Below, piece after piece: positions 26,743 through 35,128 of a stretch of 64,000 nt of DNA. Positions within the stretch are counted from its first letter, which is position 1. The number at the start of each line of letters is the position of its first letter. A program made the translations under genes and the position numbers. Below the pieces are notes generated by a model. That model worked only from the letters and a program-made list of their open reading frames with translations. It ran no database searches and was not told the origin of the DNA. Source of the stretch: Mesostigma viride (taxonomy: Eukaryota > Streptophyta > Mesostigmatophyceae > Mesostigmatales > Mesostigmataceae); contig RPFO01001941.1 of NCBI GenBank assembly GCA_009746045.1, positions 1 to 64,000 on the forward strand, given 5' to 3'.

Positions 26743-28362
26743 TCAAACTCCCGGAGATGCGGAGTCTATCAGAAAGCCGGTCCTGTTGCGTTCAACACCC
26801 TTGATTACGTCTACCATCGATTTCCGTCGATCCTCCATCGTTTCCACCGTCATGCCACGCTGATCACTCTTCAGAATATTCGCGATGTTTCTCAAGTTTT
26901 GGACCAATTTGGGGGTAAAAAAATCAGGGAACGAATTTTCATCCAACATTCGCACGACGTCTTTCCCCAGCGCCGTGAACTTCCCTCTTTTTTGTAGGTC
27001 TGACGGATCCGACTTGCCAAAATTTTCTATCAGTGCCTTGAGGTCGTTATAATCATCGAGCCTAGTTCTCTCAGGGATGATCGTTTTCGGAGCGTGATAT
27101 ACCGCCATATCTCCCACCGCCGTTTTGATGAGGTTAATGGTATTGCCAATCCGTGCTATGTTTTCACGCGCATCCGTACTATTGGGATCATTTATGATTT
27201 CGGTAGCCATAGTATGAGCATCAGCCGCGTACATCTTCATCTCCGGTGAAAAATCACCCTCAAGTTTGGCCATCGCATCTAGCACTTTGTTCGCATATTC
27301 AAGACGTTTATCCAAACCCTCGTATTCTAGCGTATCCAGTTCAGACATGATCCTGTCAGCGCGCACAAGGTCGTCCGACAATGCTGTCGCGACAGGTGTC
27401 GGTTTCGCAAACATCAGTTTGACGATCCCGCTTGCGAGTCGCTCACCCGCCGCGTCCAATAGATTCCGCCCGGTTTTCCACGCATATTTCGCGGCATCGC
27501 CTCCCGCGTCGAGCGTTGACGCAACGGCCAAGGCGATCGCATCCCATGAGGCCGGGTCATCCTCGGCGGCGTGAATCACATCCAAGAAATTCTGTTTTAA
27601 TGCCTCTCCTTCCTCAATAGACTTGCCTTCTAGCATTTTTTCCACCCTGTTCTTTATCCCACGCGCATCGAACAATTTCCACAACTCCTCGTCCTTATCG
27701 ATATCCGTTTTCGCACCCGTGCGAGAACTCGGTCCGTCCGCGGACGAACTCGCGCCAGACGCGACGGTGATCGGGTCGGGGCCCGTACCTCTCGAGGCGG
27801 CGGTGACAGTAGAAGCGGAGGGCGCAGCGGGACCAGCGGAAACAGCGGAGGAGGGTTTGGGCGCGTCATCGCTCCTATCGTTGCCGCCCGAGTCGCCCGC
27901 CCCGTGCACAGGACGGAATCCCGGGTAGATCGGCGCCATCACGCGCTCAAAGTCCGACGGAAGCATCATCGGAGGCATCTTCGTACCGTAGTCCAAATCC
28001 AGGCGAGACGGCATACGAACCAGCTCCCCGTCGTCCGTCGTCACCCCCGGCCACCCGCCCCCCTCGCTCGCGTACACCGAGTTCAACGACGGCGGAACCG
28101 AAAGACCCTTGCGTCTCTCCACCTCCTCGACCGCGCGCATGATCCGCGCAAGCACGTCGCGGTCCACCATAACCACCCCGAAGTCCTCTGCCTGCCGCGC
28201 CGTGATGTCGCCGTACGGGACGGGCGGCGGTACGGCCTCGGCGGTCGGCTCGACGGGGGCGGCGTACCCCTCGTTCGCGTACTTGGCGAAGTGCTCGTCG
28301 AAAATGTGCGGAGAAAAACCGTCGCCTCCTTGCACGTGCTGCAAGTACCGCGCGAGGCTCAT
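26743..28362 (-). CDS. Large lineage-type protein, unknown function
   Basis: 539 residues from ATG 28362. The N-terminal ~170 residues are Pro/Gly-rich with scattered helices, followed by a low-complexity Ser/Ala/Thr linker. The C-terminal ~330 residues are helical (LDKRLEYANKVLDAMAKLEG, DVVRMLDENSFPDFFTPKL). The DNA of this C-terminal part is much AT-richer than that of the N-terminus, as in the neighbouring gene at 24523. It lies 36 bases upstream of that gene on the same strand and is divergent from 28387. No domain recognised. Confidence 0.7.
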   Translation of the reverse strand: MSLARYLQHVQGGDGFSPHIFDEHFAKYANEGYAAPVEPTAEAVPPPVPYGDITARQAEDFGVVMVDRDVLARIMRAVEEVERRKGLSVPPSLNSVYASEGGGWPGVTTDDGELVRMPSRLDLDYGTKMPPMMLPSDFERVMAPIYPGFRPVHGAGDSGGNDRSDDAPKPSSAVSAGPAAPSASTVTAASRGTGPDPITVASGASSSADGPSSRTGAKTDIDKDEELWKLFDARGIKNRVEKMLEGKSIEEGEALKQNFLDVIHAAEDDPASWDAIALAVASTLDAGGDAAKYAWKTGRNLLDAAGERLASGIVKLMFAKPTPVATALSDDLVRADRIMSELDTLEYEGLDKRLEYANKVLDAMAKLEGDFSPEMKMYAADAHTMATEIINDPNSTDARENIARIGNTINLIKTAVGDMAVYHAPKTIIPERTRLDDYNDLKALIENFGKSDPSDLQKRGKFTALGKDVVRMLDENSFPDFFTPKLVQNLRNIANILKSDQRGMTVETMEDRRKSMVDVIKGVERNRTGFLIDSASPGV

Positions 28363-28386
28363 TTATCATTCTCCCGACATAAAAAA
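28363..28386. promoter_or_regulatory. Very short AT-rich divergent promoter region
   Basis: Only 24 bases, including CGACATAAAAAA, separate two divergent ATGs. Their AT-richness and position resemble the spacers at 9686 and 14749. Function inferred. Confidence 0.35.
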
Positions 28387-28680
28387 ATGGACTTCCTGTT
28401 CGTACCCGCCGGAGACCACCCCGTCACCCACGGACGCGTGTCCAAATGGGACCGCGACCGCGTGTTCCGCTCTCTGCTCCAATGCGACGACCCCGTCGCC
28501 CTCCGCCACGGAGATTGCTGCGACGCGCGCGTCCTCGCCAATCCTCGCGCCAGGGAGGACGGACTCCCCTTGAACCTCTCCGCGACGCGCGCGTTCCAGA
28601 CCCCCGTGCACGGCGACGTCGTCGCGCCCGGGCTCACGATGAGCGATTGGACGGACCACCTCGCCGCGCCCGATCGGTGA
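28387..28680 (+). CDS. Small unknown protein, possibly continuing to 28838
   Basis: 97 residues from ATG 28387 (MDFLFVPAGDHPVTHGRVSK). At the stop, the next frame continues without a break (RRIPEIESVVAARTDARVYD ... YLFHWARAF) to 28838, so the two pieces may be one ~150-residue protein split by a single-base change near 28670. The extension would overlap the end of the convergent small gene by 31 bases. No family recognised. Confidence 0.55.
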   Translation: MDFLFVPAGDHPVTHGRVSKWDRDRVFRSLLQCDDPVALRHGDCCDARVLANPRAREDGLPLNLSATRAFQTPVHGDVVAPGLTMSDWTDHLAAPDR

Positions 28681-28807
28681 TCGCACGCCGGATCCCCGAA
28701 ATCGAGTCGGTCGTGGCCGCGCGCACGGACGCGCGCGTCTACGACCGATACGAGAACGGCGACCCTCGATCGATCAGGCGAGGGTCATTGACCAAGGACG
28801 AGTGCGT

Positions 28808-28972
28808 TTACTTGTTCCACTGGGCACGGGCCTTCTGAATGGCCTGCTTGTAGGTGCCGCCGCGCCCCTGGTCCCACGTCTTCATGACGAGCTGGACCCA
28901 CGGGTTCCTGGCGGCCGAACCGGGCCGGCGACGGATGCAGCCGTTGGGACGCCTCGGACGTCTCGCGACCAT
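28808..28972 (-). CDS. Small basic protein
   Basis: A 54-residue frame from ATG 28972, too short for most gene callers. It begins MVARRPRRPNG with many Arg and continues NPWVQLVMKTWDQGRGGTY, then a helix with KQAIQKARAQWNK. The NPW-x3-V-x4-W-x-QG pattern is like short basic, probably DNA- or chromatin-associated proteins of other large viruses. The upstream spacer to the divergent ATG at 29037 is AT-rich (CGATATTTTTTT). Coding is supported by position and composition. Confidence 0.6.
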   Translation of the reverse strand: MVARRPRRPNGCIRRRPGSAARNPWVQLVMKTWDQGRGGTYKQAIQKARAQWNK

Positions 28973-29036
28973 CGTATCTTTCTATCAATCCGTTGCGATA
29001 TTTTTTTGGACGCGTACAGCATTACGACGTGGCGTC

Positions 29037-30164
29037 ATGACCAAGGACAACATGTACGCGCCGGGGCTCGCGGACGAGCTCGCGCTGATCCCCACGAAAC
29101 GCGTGCGCGTCGATTACAGGATCCGAGAGGAGCCTAATACGAAGGAGTTCCCTCTCGAGGTCCACTACAAATTCCTGCGCAAGACATTGTACTTGTGGAT
29201 CCCGATCCCGAGCGGGTACTCCTCCGGCCTGACGAAAAAGTTGAGGGAGGAGCGGCCGCCGTACAACGACCTCGCGTACGTGCAGATCGACAGCCGGAAA
29301 CGGGACAAGGCGCACACGCCGCCCGGGAAGGAGAACGAGGCCGAGCGACTGCGGAACAACTACCTGTACCTCGAATGGTTCTACGTCCGTCCGCAGCAGT
29401 TTCGCGGGGACAGTACCAGCACGGAGAGGGCCTCGCTGGCGGGGCTCGGCAAGAAGCTCTTGTGCGCGGCGATCTTCCTCATGGTCGAAAAGGGGTTCGT
29501 GACGGACCCGGCCACCGCGGTCATCGGACTGGAGGCCGGCGGGGGACACTGCGAGATGTCGAAGGACTCCAAAAAGCGCAAGGCGCTCACCATGTCCGAC
29601 GAGGACTTGCGCAAGTACCTCTTGCAGCACAAGGCCACGAACCGATACGTCGAGGTCACGACGAAGAAGATGAAGACGGAGGAGGACAAGGCCAAGTTTC
29701 GACGCACGACGGTGTGCGAGATCGAGGACAACCGCGAGCTCGCGGGGTACTACCGCCACCAGTACGGCTTCGAGATCTTCGACGATAGCAACGGCCTCGG
29801 GTTCCTGATGGAGGCGCCCTTGATGACCGTCATCGGCAACTGTGGCGACACGTACAGGAGACCGGACGCGTTGCCCGACTTGACGGCGGCGCACGCGCTG
29901 CCGGCCACGAGGACGACGCGGTCCGCGTCGAGGGCGCCCACGGCCGCTCGGACGCCGACGCAGGCCGCGAGGGCGTTGACTCGTCGCATCCGCGCATCTC
30001 CTCCTCCTCTCCCGCCCCCGCCCCCGCCCCCTCCGCCTCCGCTGGTTCCTGTAAGGAGACCCGCGAGGAAACGGAAACAGCCGCCGGCGCGGAGGGTGAC
30101 GCGGTCGCAGACGCGGCCGCGGACGAAGGCGCAGACGCGGTGGCGCCTGACAGCGAGGACTTGA
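29037..30164 (+). CDS. GNAT-like acetyltransferase with proline-rich basic tail
   Basis: 375 residues from ATG 29037. The fold order fits GNAT: YLYLEWFYVRPQQFRG (strand 4), SLAGLGKKLLCAAIFLMVEK (acetyl-CoA loop and helix), and, after a ~75-residue charged insertion, ELAGYYRHQYGFEIFDD (the Y-x-GF motif) and GFLMEAPL. Substrate unknown. The last ~100 residues are Arg/Thr-rich with a run of eleven Pro; another frame is also open there, so the exact tail is uncertain. A second GNAT-like protein lies at 10224. Confidence 0.6.
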   Translation: MTKDNMYAPGLADELALIPTKRVRVDYRIREEPNTKEFPLEVHYKFLRKTLYLWIPIPSGYSSGLTKKLREERPPYNDLAYVQIDSRKRDKAHTPPGKENEAERLRNNYLYLEWFYVRPQQFRGDSTSTERASLAGLGKKLLCAAIFLMVEKGFVTDPATAVIGLEAGGGHCEMSKDSKKRKALTMSDEDLRKYLLQHKATNRYVEVTTKKMKTEEDKAKFRRTTVCEIEDNRELAGYYRHQYGFEIFDDSNGLGFLMEAPLMTVIGNCGDTYRRPDALPDLTAAHALPATRTTRSASRAPTAARTPTQAARALTRRIRASPPPLPPPPPPPPPPLVPVRRPARKRKQPPARRVTRSQTRPRTKAQTRWRLTART

Positions 30165-30200
30165 CACACGCTAACCCGACGTGTCGCGCGCAAAATGGAT

Positions 30201-31462
30201 TCACGTTTTTTTCCAACGAAACGGCAACCAGTCCTCGATAGAAGACCACGCTACGTCCTTAAAGAGATCTTTAACGGCTTCAGCGTACCTTAAAGCGCCA
30301 ATATCCTCGTTAATGACCCTATCATCGATTCCTTGTGTGACGTAATCGCGGTACGCCTTCGCCTTGTTCTTTATGTCGAACCGCTCGACGGCAGGGTCGT
30401 ATAAAAGTTCCTTCACTGCAGCCTCTACGCCTTCCGCGCGTTGCCGTACAGCTTCTTGTCGGCACGCCCTCTTCTTCCCCCCGTGTTTTTTATCCACCAA
30501 CCTTCTCCGGCATCTCGTTCCAAATTCTCTAGACCTTTCTCCTTTCGAATGATGTCCATCCCCTCTTTCGTGATGCGATCTTCGTAAGCCTTCGCGTCCC
30601 TATCCGCGTCTTTCTCGAATATTACGCGCCTCAAGCCCCTACTCCCCTCCCTGACCCCCAACATACCTCCGCTCACCGCCACCAACTTCGCACTTTGCTC
30701 AATATCACGTTCCGGATGCAACAAAGCCAAAAGACTCGTCACCCATATGGGTACGGGGACGCCCGCAAGATGGAAAAACATGGGGATCATGTTTGCATAA
30801 ATCCATCCCTGCAACCGCGGGTTTTTTAATCCGGCGGTCCTGATACCCACCAAGGCTTGCATCATCCAAAGCACGGGTCGAGGTAATCCATCGAGAAGCC
30901 GCTCGATGTAGGGAAACGACGAAACAAATATGGCGACGTCTCCAGACGCGTCGATGACCTTTTGGACGACCAGTTTGATCTTGTTCATCACCCGCGAGGG
31001 GATCATCCGTCGCAAGAACTTGAACCGCTGGCCGACCTTCAGGCGACCCGACACGAGCGCACACAAATCCTCCTTGGACCGCTGTCGGAACTCCGACTCG
31101 GGTTTGCTCGCGAGCAACGCCGCGATGGACACGAGCTGGTCGCGCGTCACGCCGCCCGCGGACACGAGCGTCTGCGTGCACGCCTGCTCGCTCAGCTTAT
31201 CCATGACCGTGCCCCCCAACTTGCGACAGAGGTCGTCCTTGTGCATCGAACGGACCTCGGACGCCGGCGTGTCGGGGAACAGCAGCCGGAACAGGCCTAC
31301 CGCGTCGCGTTTCGTCATGCCCTTCACGATGCCGTCGGAACAGTACACGGCCGTGTCGGAGTTGTCATCGCGCGTCGACGTCGCTTCGTGCAACGCCGCT
31401 AACGCTTTTGGCCTATGCGCAGTTGTTTGTTTGGGCTTCTTGACCGATTTTGGAGGGGACAT
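30201..31462 (-). CDS. Lineage-type protein sharing an N-terminal domain with the 24523 gene, split by a frame change
   Basis: About 420 residues from ATG 31462. Residues ~50-145 (KDDLCRKLGGTVMDKLSEQA, then KEDLCALVSGRL) align with the N-terminal domain of the 727-residue protein at 24523-26706. A hydrophobic middle (PVLWMMQALVGI, MIPMFFHLAGVPVPIWVTSL) may be membrane-associated. The frame changes at a run of six C (30477-30482), after which the charged C-terminus (NKAKAYRDYVTQGIDDRVI) continues. The second half is AT-richer than the first. Function unknown. Confidence 0.65.
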
Positions 31463-31500
31463 GCTTTATTCATTCCTATAATACGAATCGATACAAATTT

Positions 31501-32271
31501 TCACCGAGGCGGGATCGCGACGGTGGGCGCCTTGGCCTTGCCCTTGCTAAGAAACTTGTCTAAACTGTGTTTCGGGTTCGCGGACGGCCGCGGACGTTTC
31601 AACGTCAACTTGGCCTGTTCCGCGTCCCGCCGCTTCTTCGACTCCGCCGGGTCGCGGATCGTGGGCTCGCGCACGACCGCGTCCCTCTTCGTCCTCCGCG
31701 CCTTCTCGTTGATCTCGTACACGCAATGCACCTGCTGTATGACGTCCATCGTGAACGGAGGGTCCAACACGCGATGCAGCTCGAACGGGTCCGCCCCTCG
31801 GAACTCCTCGATCGTCATGTCCCCGCCGAACATCTTCAAGCACGTCCGCGGCGGAGCGGGACGCACTCCCGGGAAAGCGCGCCGCTCGCGGCTCGGGTTC
31901 GACCGCCACAATTTCAGCATCATGTCGAACAGCCACATGTTCCGTAGTTCCCTCTGCGCCCCCGACGTGTCCATGTTATAGCTCTTGGCGCACGCGAATC
32001 CGCAGAACACGCCCTTCACCAAAAAACCCTTGCCCGGCTTGTACCCCACGGGCAGCACCGCCGGGACCCCGTCGAACGGGTGGCAGCAGTGCCAGCAGCA
32101 CACGTCCGTCCGTTCCGGCCACGTGTCGCGACGTCCCTTCTCCAGCAAGGCGCGTAACGGCGCGGCGCGCAACACGCGGTAGGGCGCCCCGTCCGAGATC
32201 GCCGGGCCCGTCTCGGCCCCGTCCATCTCGGCCTCGTGCTCCTCGAAGTCGTACTCGGGGAGGTCGTCCAT
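31501..32271 (-). CDS. MYM-type zinc-finger protein, conserved in large DNA viruses
   Basis: 256 residues. CCWHCCHPFDGVPAVLPVGY, then GFLVKGVFCGFACAKSYNMD form the C-x2-C ... FC-x3-C pattern of MYM-type fingers found in conserved NCLDV proteins often listed as possible transcription factors. Downstream, CLKMFGGDMTIEEFRG is a second conserved block I recognise from the same group. The acidic N-terminus and basic C-terminus suggest nucleic-acid or protein binding. It is followed by a Lys/Arg-rich tail. The regulatory role is inferred from the family. Confidence 0.7.
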   Translation of the reverse strand: MDDLPEYDFEEHEAEMDGAETGPAISDGAPYRVLRAAPLRALLEKGRRDTWPERTDVCCWHCCHPFDGVPAVLPVGYKPGKGFLVKGVFCGFACAKSYNMDTSGAQRELRNMWLFDMMLKLWRSNPSRERRAFPGVRPAPPRTCLKMFGGDMTIEEFRGADPFELHRVLDPPFTMDVIQQVHCVYEINEKARRTKRDAVVREPTIRDPAESKKRRDAEQAKLTLKRPRPSANPKHSLDKFLSKGKAKAPTVAIPPR

Positions 32272-32274
32272 TCC

Positions 32275-33210
32275 TCAGTCCCTCTTCTTCGCGGCCGCGG
32301 CGTCGAACGTGTAGTGGGCCGTCCCGCCGGAACCGAGCGACTCCGTCACCGATCTCGAATCGTACACCACGGTTTTTCCGTCGCCGAAGATGACGCGCAG
32401 GAAACAGGGCGGGTCCGACGAATCCCCTCCTTTCTCGACGTCCGCCTCGCCCTCGACCTCGCCCCCGCCCCCGCCCTCGCCCTCGCCCTCGCTCACGTCC
32501 CGGTCCTCCCACGGAGAGGGCGCGGACAGCCGGCCTCGCCTCGGGCGCCGGCCCAAGGCTCGCAGGGCGCGGCGACTCGACTTCTCGATCTCCGCGTGTC
32601 TCCACAGGGCCCAGACGAACTGCGGCAGACCCGCGGACGCGTAGAAGTCGCCGAGCGGACCCAGACTTCTCGCCACGCACCGTGTGCAGTCCTCGTCCTC
32701 CGCGTGCGGACGAGACCGTCCGAACGTCGCCGACAGAACCTTGCGCGAGAGCCGCGTCCTCGCGTCGACCGGGGGTCGCACCGTCTCCGTCTCCTCTTCA
32801 TCTTTCCAGGGGGGGAACGAAATACGACACGACAGAGGGTACGTCACCAAGAACGACTCGGCGCCGCGGCGGAACGACACGGACAGGCTGCCCGGGGGGA
32901 GCCCGGCGGTGCGCGTCTCGGCGGAGAGCCGGTTCGACACGCCCCATTCGCACGCGAGGTCGTATCCCGTCGCCTCCCCCCACTCGTCCCTCGCGGCGGC
33001 GGCGGCCCACCAATCGCGGAACCGCTCCGTCACGTCGAACCACGCGTCGTGGTCCGACACGTACGCGCGATGGATCACGACGGCCGACCCCGAGTCGATC
33101 GGCGCGCCGATTCGGCGGCCCAGACGGCACGCGACGCGCCACAGCCGCGCGACCATCGTCAGCAACGCGAACAGGAGGGACGCCATCACGGACTCCGTGA
33201 TCGCGATCAT
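32275..33210 (-). CDS. Membrane-anchored unknown protein
   Basis: 311 residues from ATG 33210. An N-terminal hydrophobic segment (MIAITESVMASLLFALLTMV) is followed by a mixed alpha/beta region with DCTRCVARSLGPLG. A Gly/Glu low-complexity stretch follows, then a beta-rich end (FLRVIFGDGKTVVYDSRS). It starts four bases before the stop-side of the acidic gene at 33214 and ends four bases before the MYM gene, so the three minus-strand genes may form one transcription unit. Unrecognised. Confidence 0.6.
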   Translation of the reverse strand: MIAITESVMASLLFALLTMVARLWRVACRLGRRIGAPIDSGSAVVIHRAYVSDHDAWFDVTERFRDWWAAAAARDEWGEATGYDLACEWGVSNRLSAETRTAGLPPGSLSVSFRRGAESFLVTYPLSCRISFPPWKDEEETETVRPPVDARTRLSRKVLSATFGRSRPHAEDEDCTRCVARSLGPLGDFYASAGLPQFVWALWRHAEIEKSSRRALRALGRRPRRGRLSAPSPWEDRDVSEGEGEGGGGGEVEGEADVEKGGDSSDPPCFLRVIFGDGKTVVYDSRSVTESLGSGGTAHYTFDAAAAKKRD

Positions 33211-33213
33211 CGT

Positions 33214-33716
33214 TCACGCATTCCGCAGAACATCTTTCAGCGCCGGGGAACGAAGCGACGACGGGTCCGTGCGGTACGTCGTGCGGACGTACCGCTTCAC
33301 AGAGTCCTCGACCGCGGGCGCGGCGGACGCAGGCAAGGCGGCGGAGGACTTTCGACTCGGCGCACGGGACGGGGCAGGGGCGGGTTTCGGAGGGGGCAAC
33401 GGAGGCTCCTCCTCCTCTTCCTCTTCCTCTTGCTCGGGTTCCTCGTCCTCTTCCTCGGGATCGTCGTCGAACTCGTCTTCCTCCTGGTCCTCGTCCGGCG
33501 GGGACTCGTCCTCCTCGTCTTCCTCCTCGAATCGCACGTCCTTGGGGGCGGCTCCTTGGACACGCGGTGGGCAGGGGCGAGGGATTTGGACGTGCGGACG
33601 GCCTTAGTGGTGGCGGAGGACGACGACGACGATGGAGTCGACGCCGGTGCGCGCGGACGCAGCGTGAGGTCCTCGAACCACGAGTCGGATCCGGACTTGG
33701 CCGTCTTCAGAGGCAT
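33214..33716 (-). CDS. Acidic low-complexity protein, split by a frame change
   Basis: From ATG 33716 (MPLKTAKSGSDSWFEDLTL) through a Ser/Thr-rich part. Near 33545 the frame switches into a long Glu/Asp tract (about 45 residues), then Pro/Ala-rich sequence and RYVRTTYRTDPSSLRSPAL to the stop at 33214. About 167 residues. An acidic disordered protein could bind basic proteins or act as a scaffold; no evidence beyond composition. Confidence 0.5.
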
Positions 33717-33858
33717 GGCGAGTCTTCTACCCCAGACGCGGCACTTATTTTTGGACCGGACGAACGCGCCTTCACGGTTGCCCGTGTCCATCGCCATGTC
33801 TCTGGCAGCCGCGAACGAGTCCGAGGGGAGGGGAGGGGAGTGAGGGGAGGCGATACAT

Positions 33859-34476
33859 CGAAAAGTTCGGGCTATCCGCATAGCCCGAACTTTTGGGATA
33901 GCCCGAACTTTTCGCGAAAATCGCTAGCGAAAACGCAAACTACGACCCAAACTTTTCGCCATCTCCGAGCCATTTGAAAAGTTCGGGCTATGGTTCGGGC
34001 TATCGATTTATAGCCCGAACCCGACCTTTTCTCCCCTTGGACGGGTGTGCGCATGCCTTGGTGCTTGCTTTCTCTTCTCTCTCTCTCCTTTCCCAACACA
34101 TAAAATATACATGGATATGGTATATACGATTGTCCTATTCCCAACACATAAAAATAGAGACATTGCTAACACATAAATATTTACGTGTTAGGAACATGGC
34201 TATCTTATATGTGTTAGGAATAGGTCTATATTTTATGTGTTAGGAAAGAGAGAGAGAGAGAGAGAAAGGACAAGGCATACACCATCCACCCCGTCCAAGG
34301 GAAGAAAAGCTCGGGTTCGGGCTATAAATCGATAGCCCGAACCATAGCCCGAACTTTTCAAATGGCTCGGAGATGGCGAAAAGTTTGGGTCGTAGTTTGC
34401 GTTTTCCCTAGCGATTTTTGCGAAAAGTTCGGGCTATCCGAAAAGTTCGGGCTATCCGCATAGCCCGAACTTTTCG
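33859..34476. repeat. 618-bp near-perfect inverted repeat with nested hairpins
   Basis: The two arms, about 33859-34165 and 34185-34476, are reverse complements with few differences. Within the arms the 11-mer GTTCGGGCTAT or its complement occurs twelve times (for example 33865, 33880, 33898, 33981, 33993, 34010 and the mirror set 34315-34470), forming smaller hairpins. The outer ends are CGAAAAG and CTTTTCG. No coding frame of substance lies inside and no target-site duplication is visible. Candidates are a replication origin, a packaging or resolution signal, or a MITE-like element. The structure is directly visible; the function is inference. Confidence 0.9.
34093..34243. repeat. Iterated AACACATA motifs in the AT-rich core of the inverted repeat
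   Basis: Three copies of (C/T)AACACATA at 34093, 34141 and 34166 face three copies of TA(T/C)GTGTTAG at 34182, 34208 and 34234. The innermost four are symmetric about 34179. The core is strongly AT-rich in a GC-rich genome and is flanked by (CT)n and (AG)n tracts at 34068-34088 and 34247-34265. Symmetric iterons in an AT-rich core are what an initiator-binding site would look like; this is inference. Confidence 0.75.
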
Positions 34477-34531
34477 TGGACCGCTCGACCCGGTCGCGAA
34501 CATGTCGAACGCCGCCCTCGTGCTCGAAAGG

Positions 34532-35128
34532 GAGATACTAGTTAGAGGCTCGAGATGGGTGCCAGAGGTACGCGGTCATGTTCGAATATACGCTTGATTC
34601 CGTATCGAGCATTCATTTGTACACACCATCCAACATGCCATCATGACCGTTGCATCGGTCTGTAAACATAATCAAACGGCGGTGAAGGGTCAAGTCACAT
34701 GTGAGAGGACCTCTCCACATACCGACACGTGGCACCCTGAGGGCGGGTCGTGGTTGAACGCCCGCGTATACGCGTAGGTCCTATTGTCCAGACAGGTCGC
34801 GCCCCCTCGATCGTCGTGTTTCCCCCTGCTCTGTGATCTGGTTCTAGCTAGTTAGATTCTCGCTGTCGGTGCCAAGAGTATGTGGTAATAGTCGAATATA
34901 CGCTTTATTCCATATTGAGATTGCATTGGCATACACAATCCTACATGCAATCCCGATCGTTGAATCATTACACGAGTCATATCGGACAGTGAAGAAGGTC
35001 GGCTCAGAAATGCTCTGACCCCTTAATACGGCGACACGTGGTAGAGGAGATGGTACTGGGAACGTGGTTACCGTATCGCGTGCATATACGCATATAGTAC
35101 GCCTACGGACCAGACAGGTCGCGCACTC
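34532..35128. repeat. Two diverged ~310-bp direct repeats, noncoding
   Basis: Unit 1 (about 34532-34820) and unit 2 (about 34845-35128) align along their length. Shared landmarks include CTAGTTAGA, GGTGCCA, TCGAATATACGCTT, GACACGTGG and CAGACAGGTCGCG. Estimated identity by eye is about two thirds. Unit 2 runs into the last codons of the KilA-N gene at 35103, so unit 1 probably preserves the 3' flank of a lost gene copy. No good coding frame lies between 33717 and 35102. Confidence 0.75.

Noticed and set aside
32236-33843. 535-residue plus-strand frame
   Set aside because: Antisense to three minus-strand genes with better starts and composition. Extreme Arg and low complexity.
33859-34476. 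Classical transposon with target-site duplication
   Set aside because: No duplicated flanking bases and no transposase frame were found at the palindrome ends, so only a MITE-like origin remains possible.
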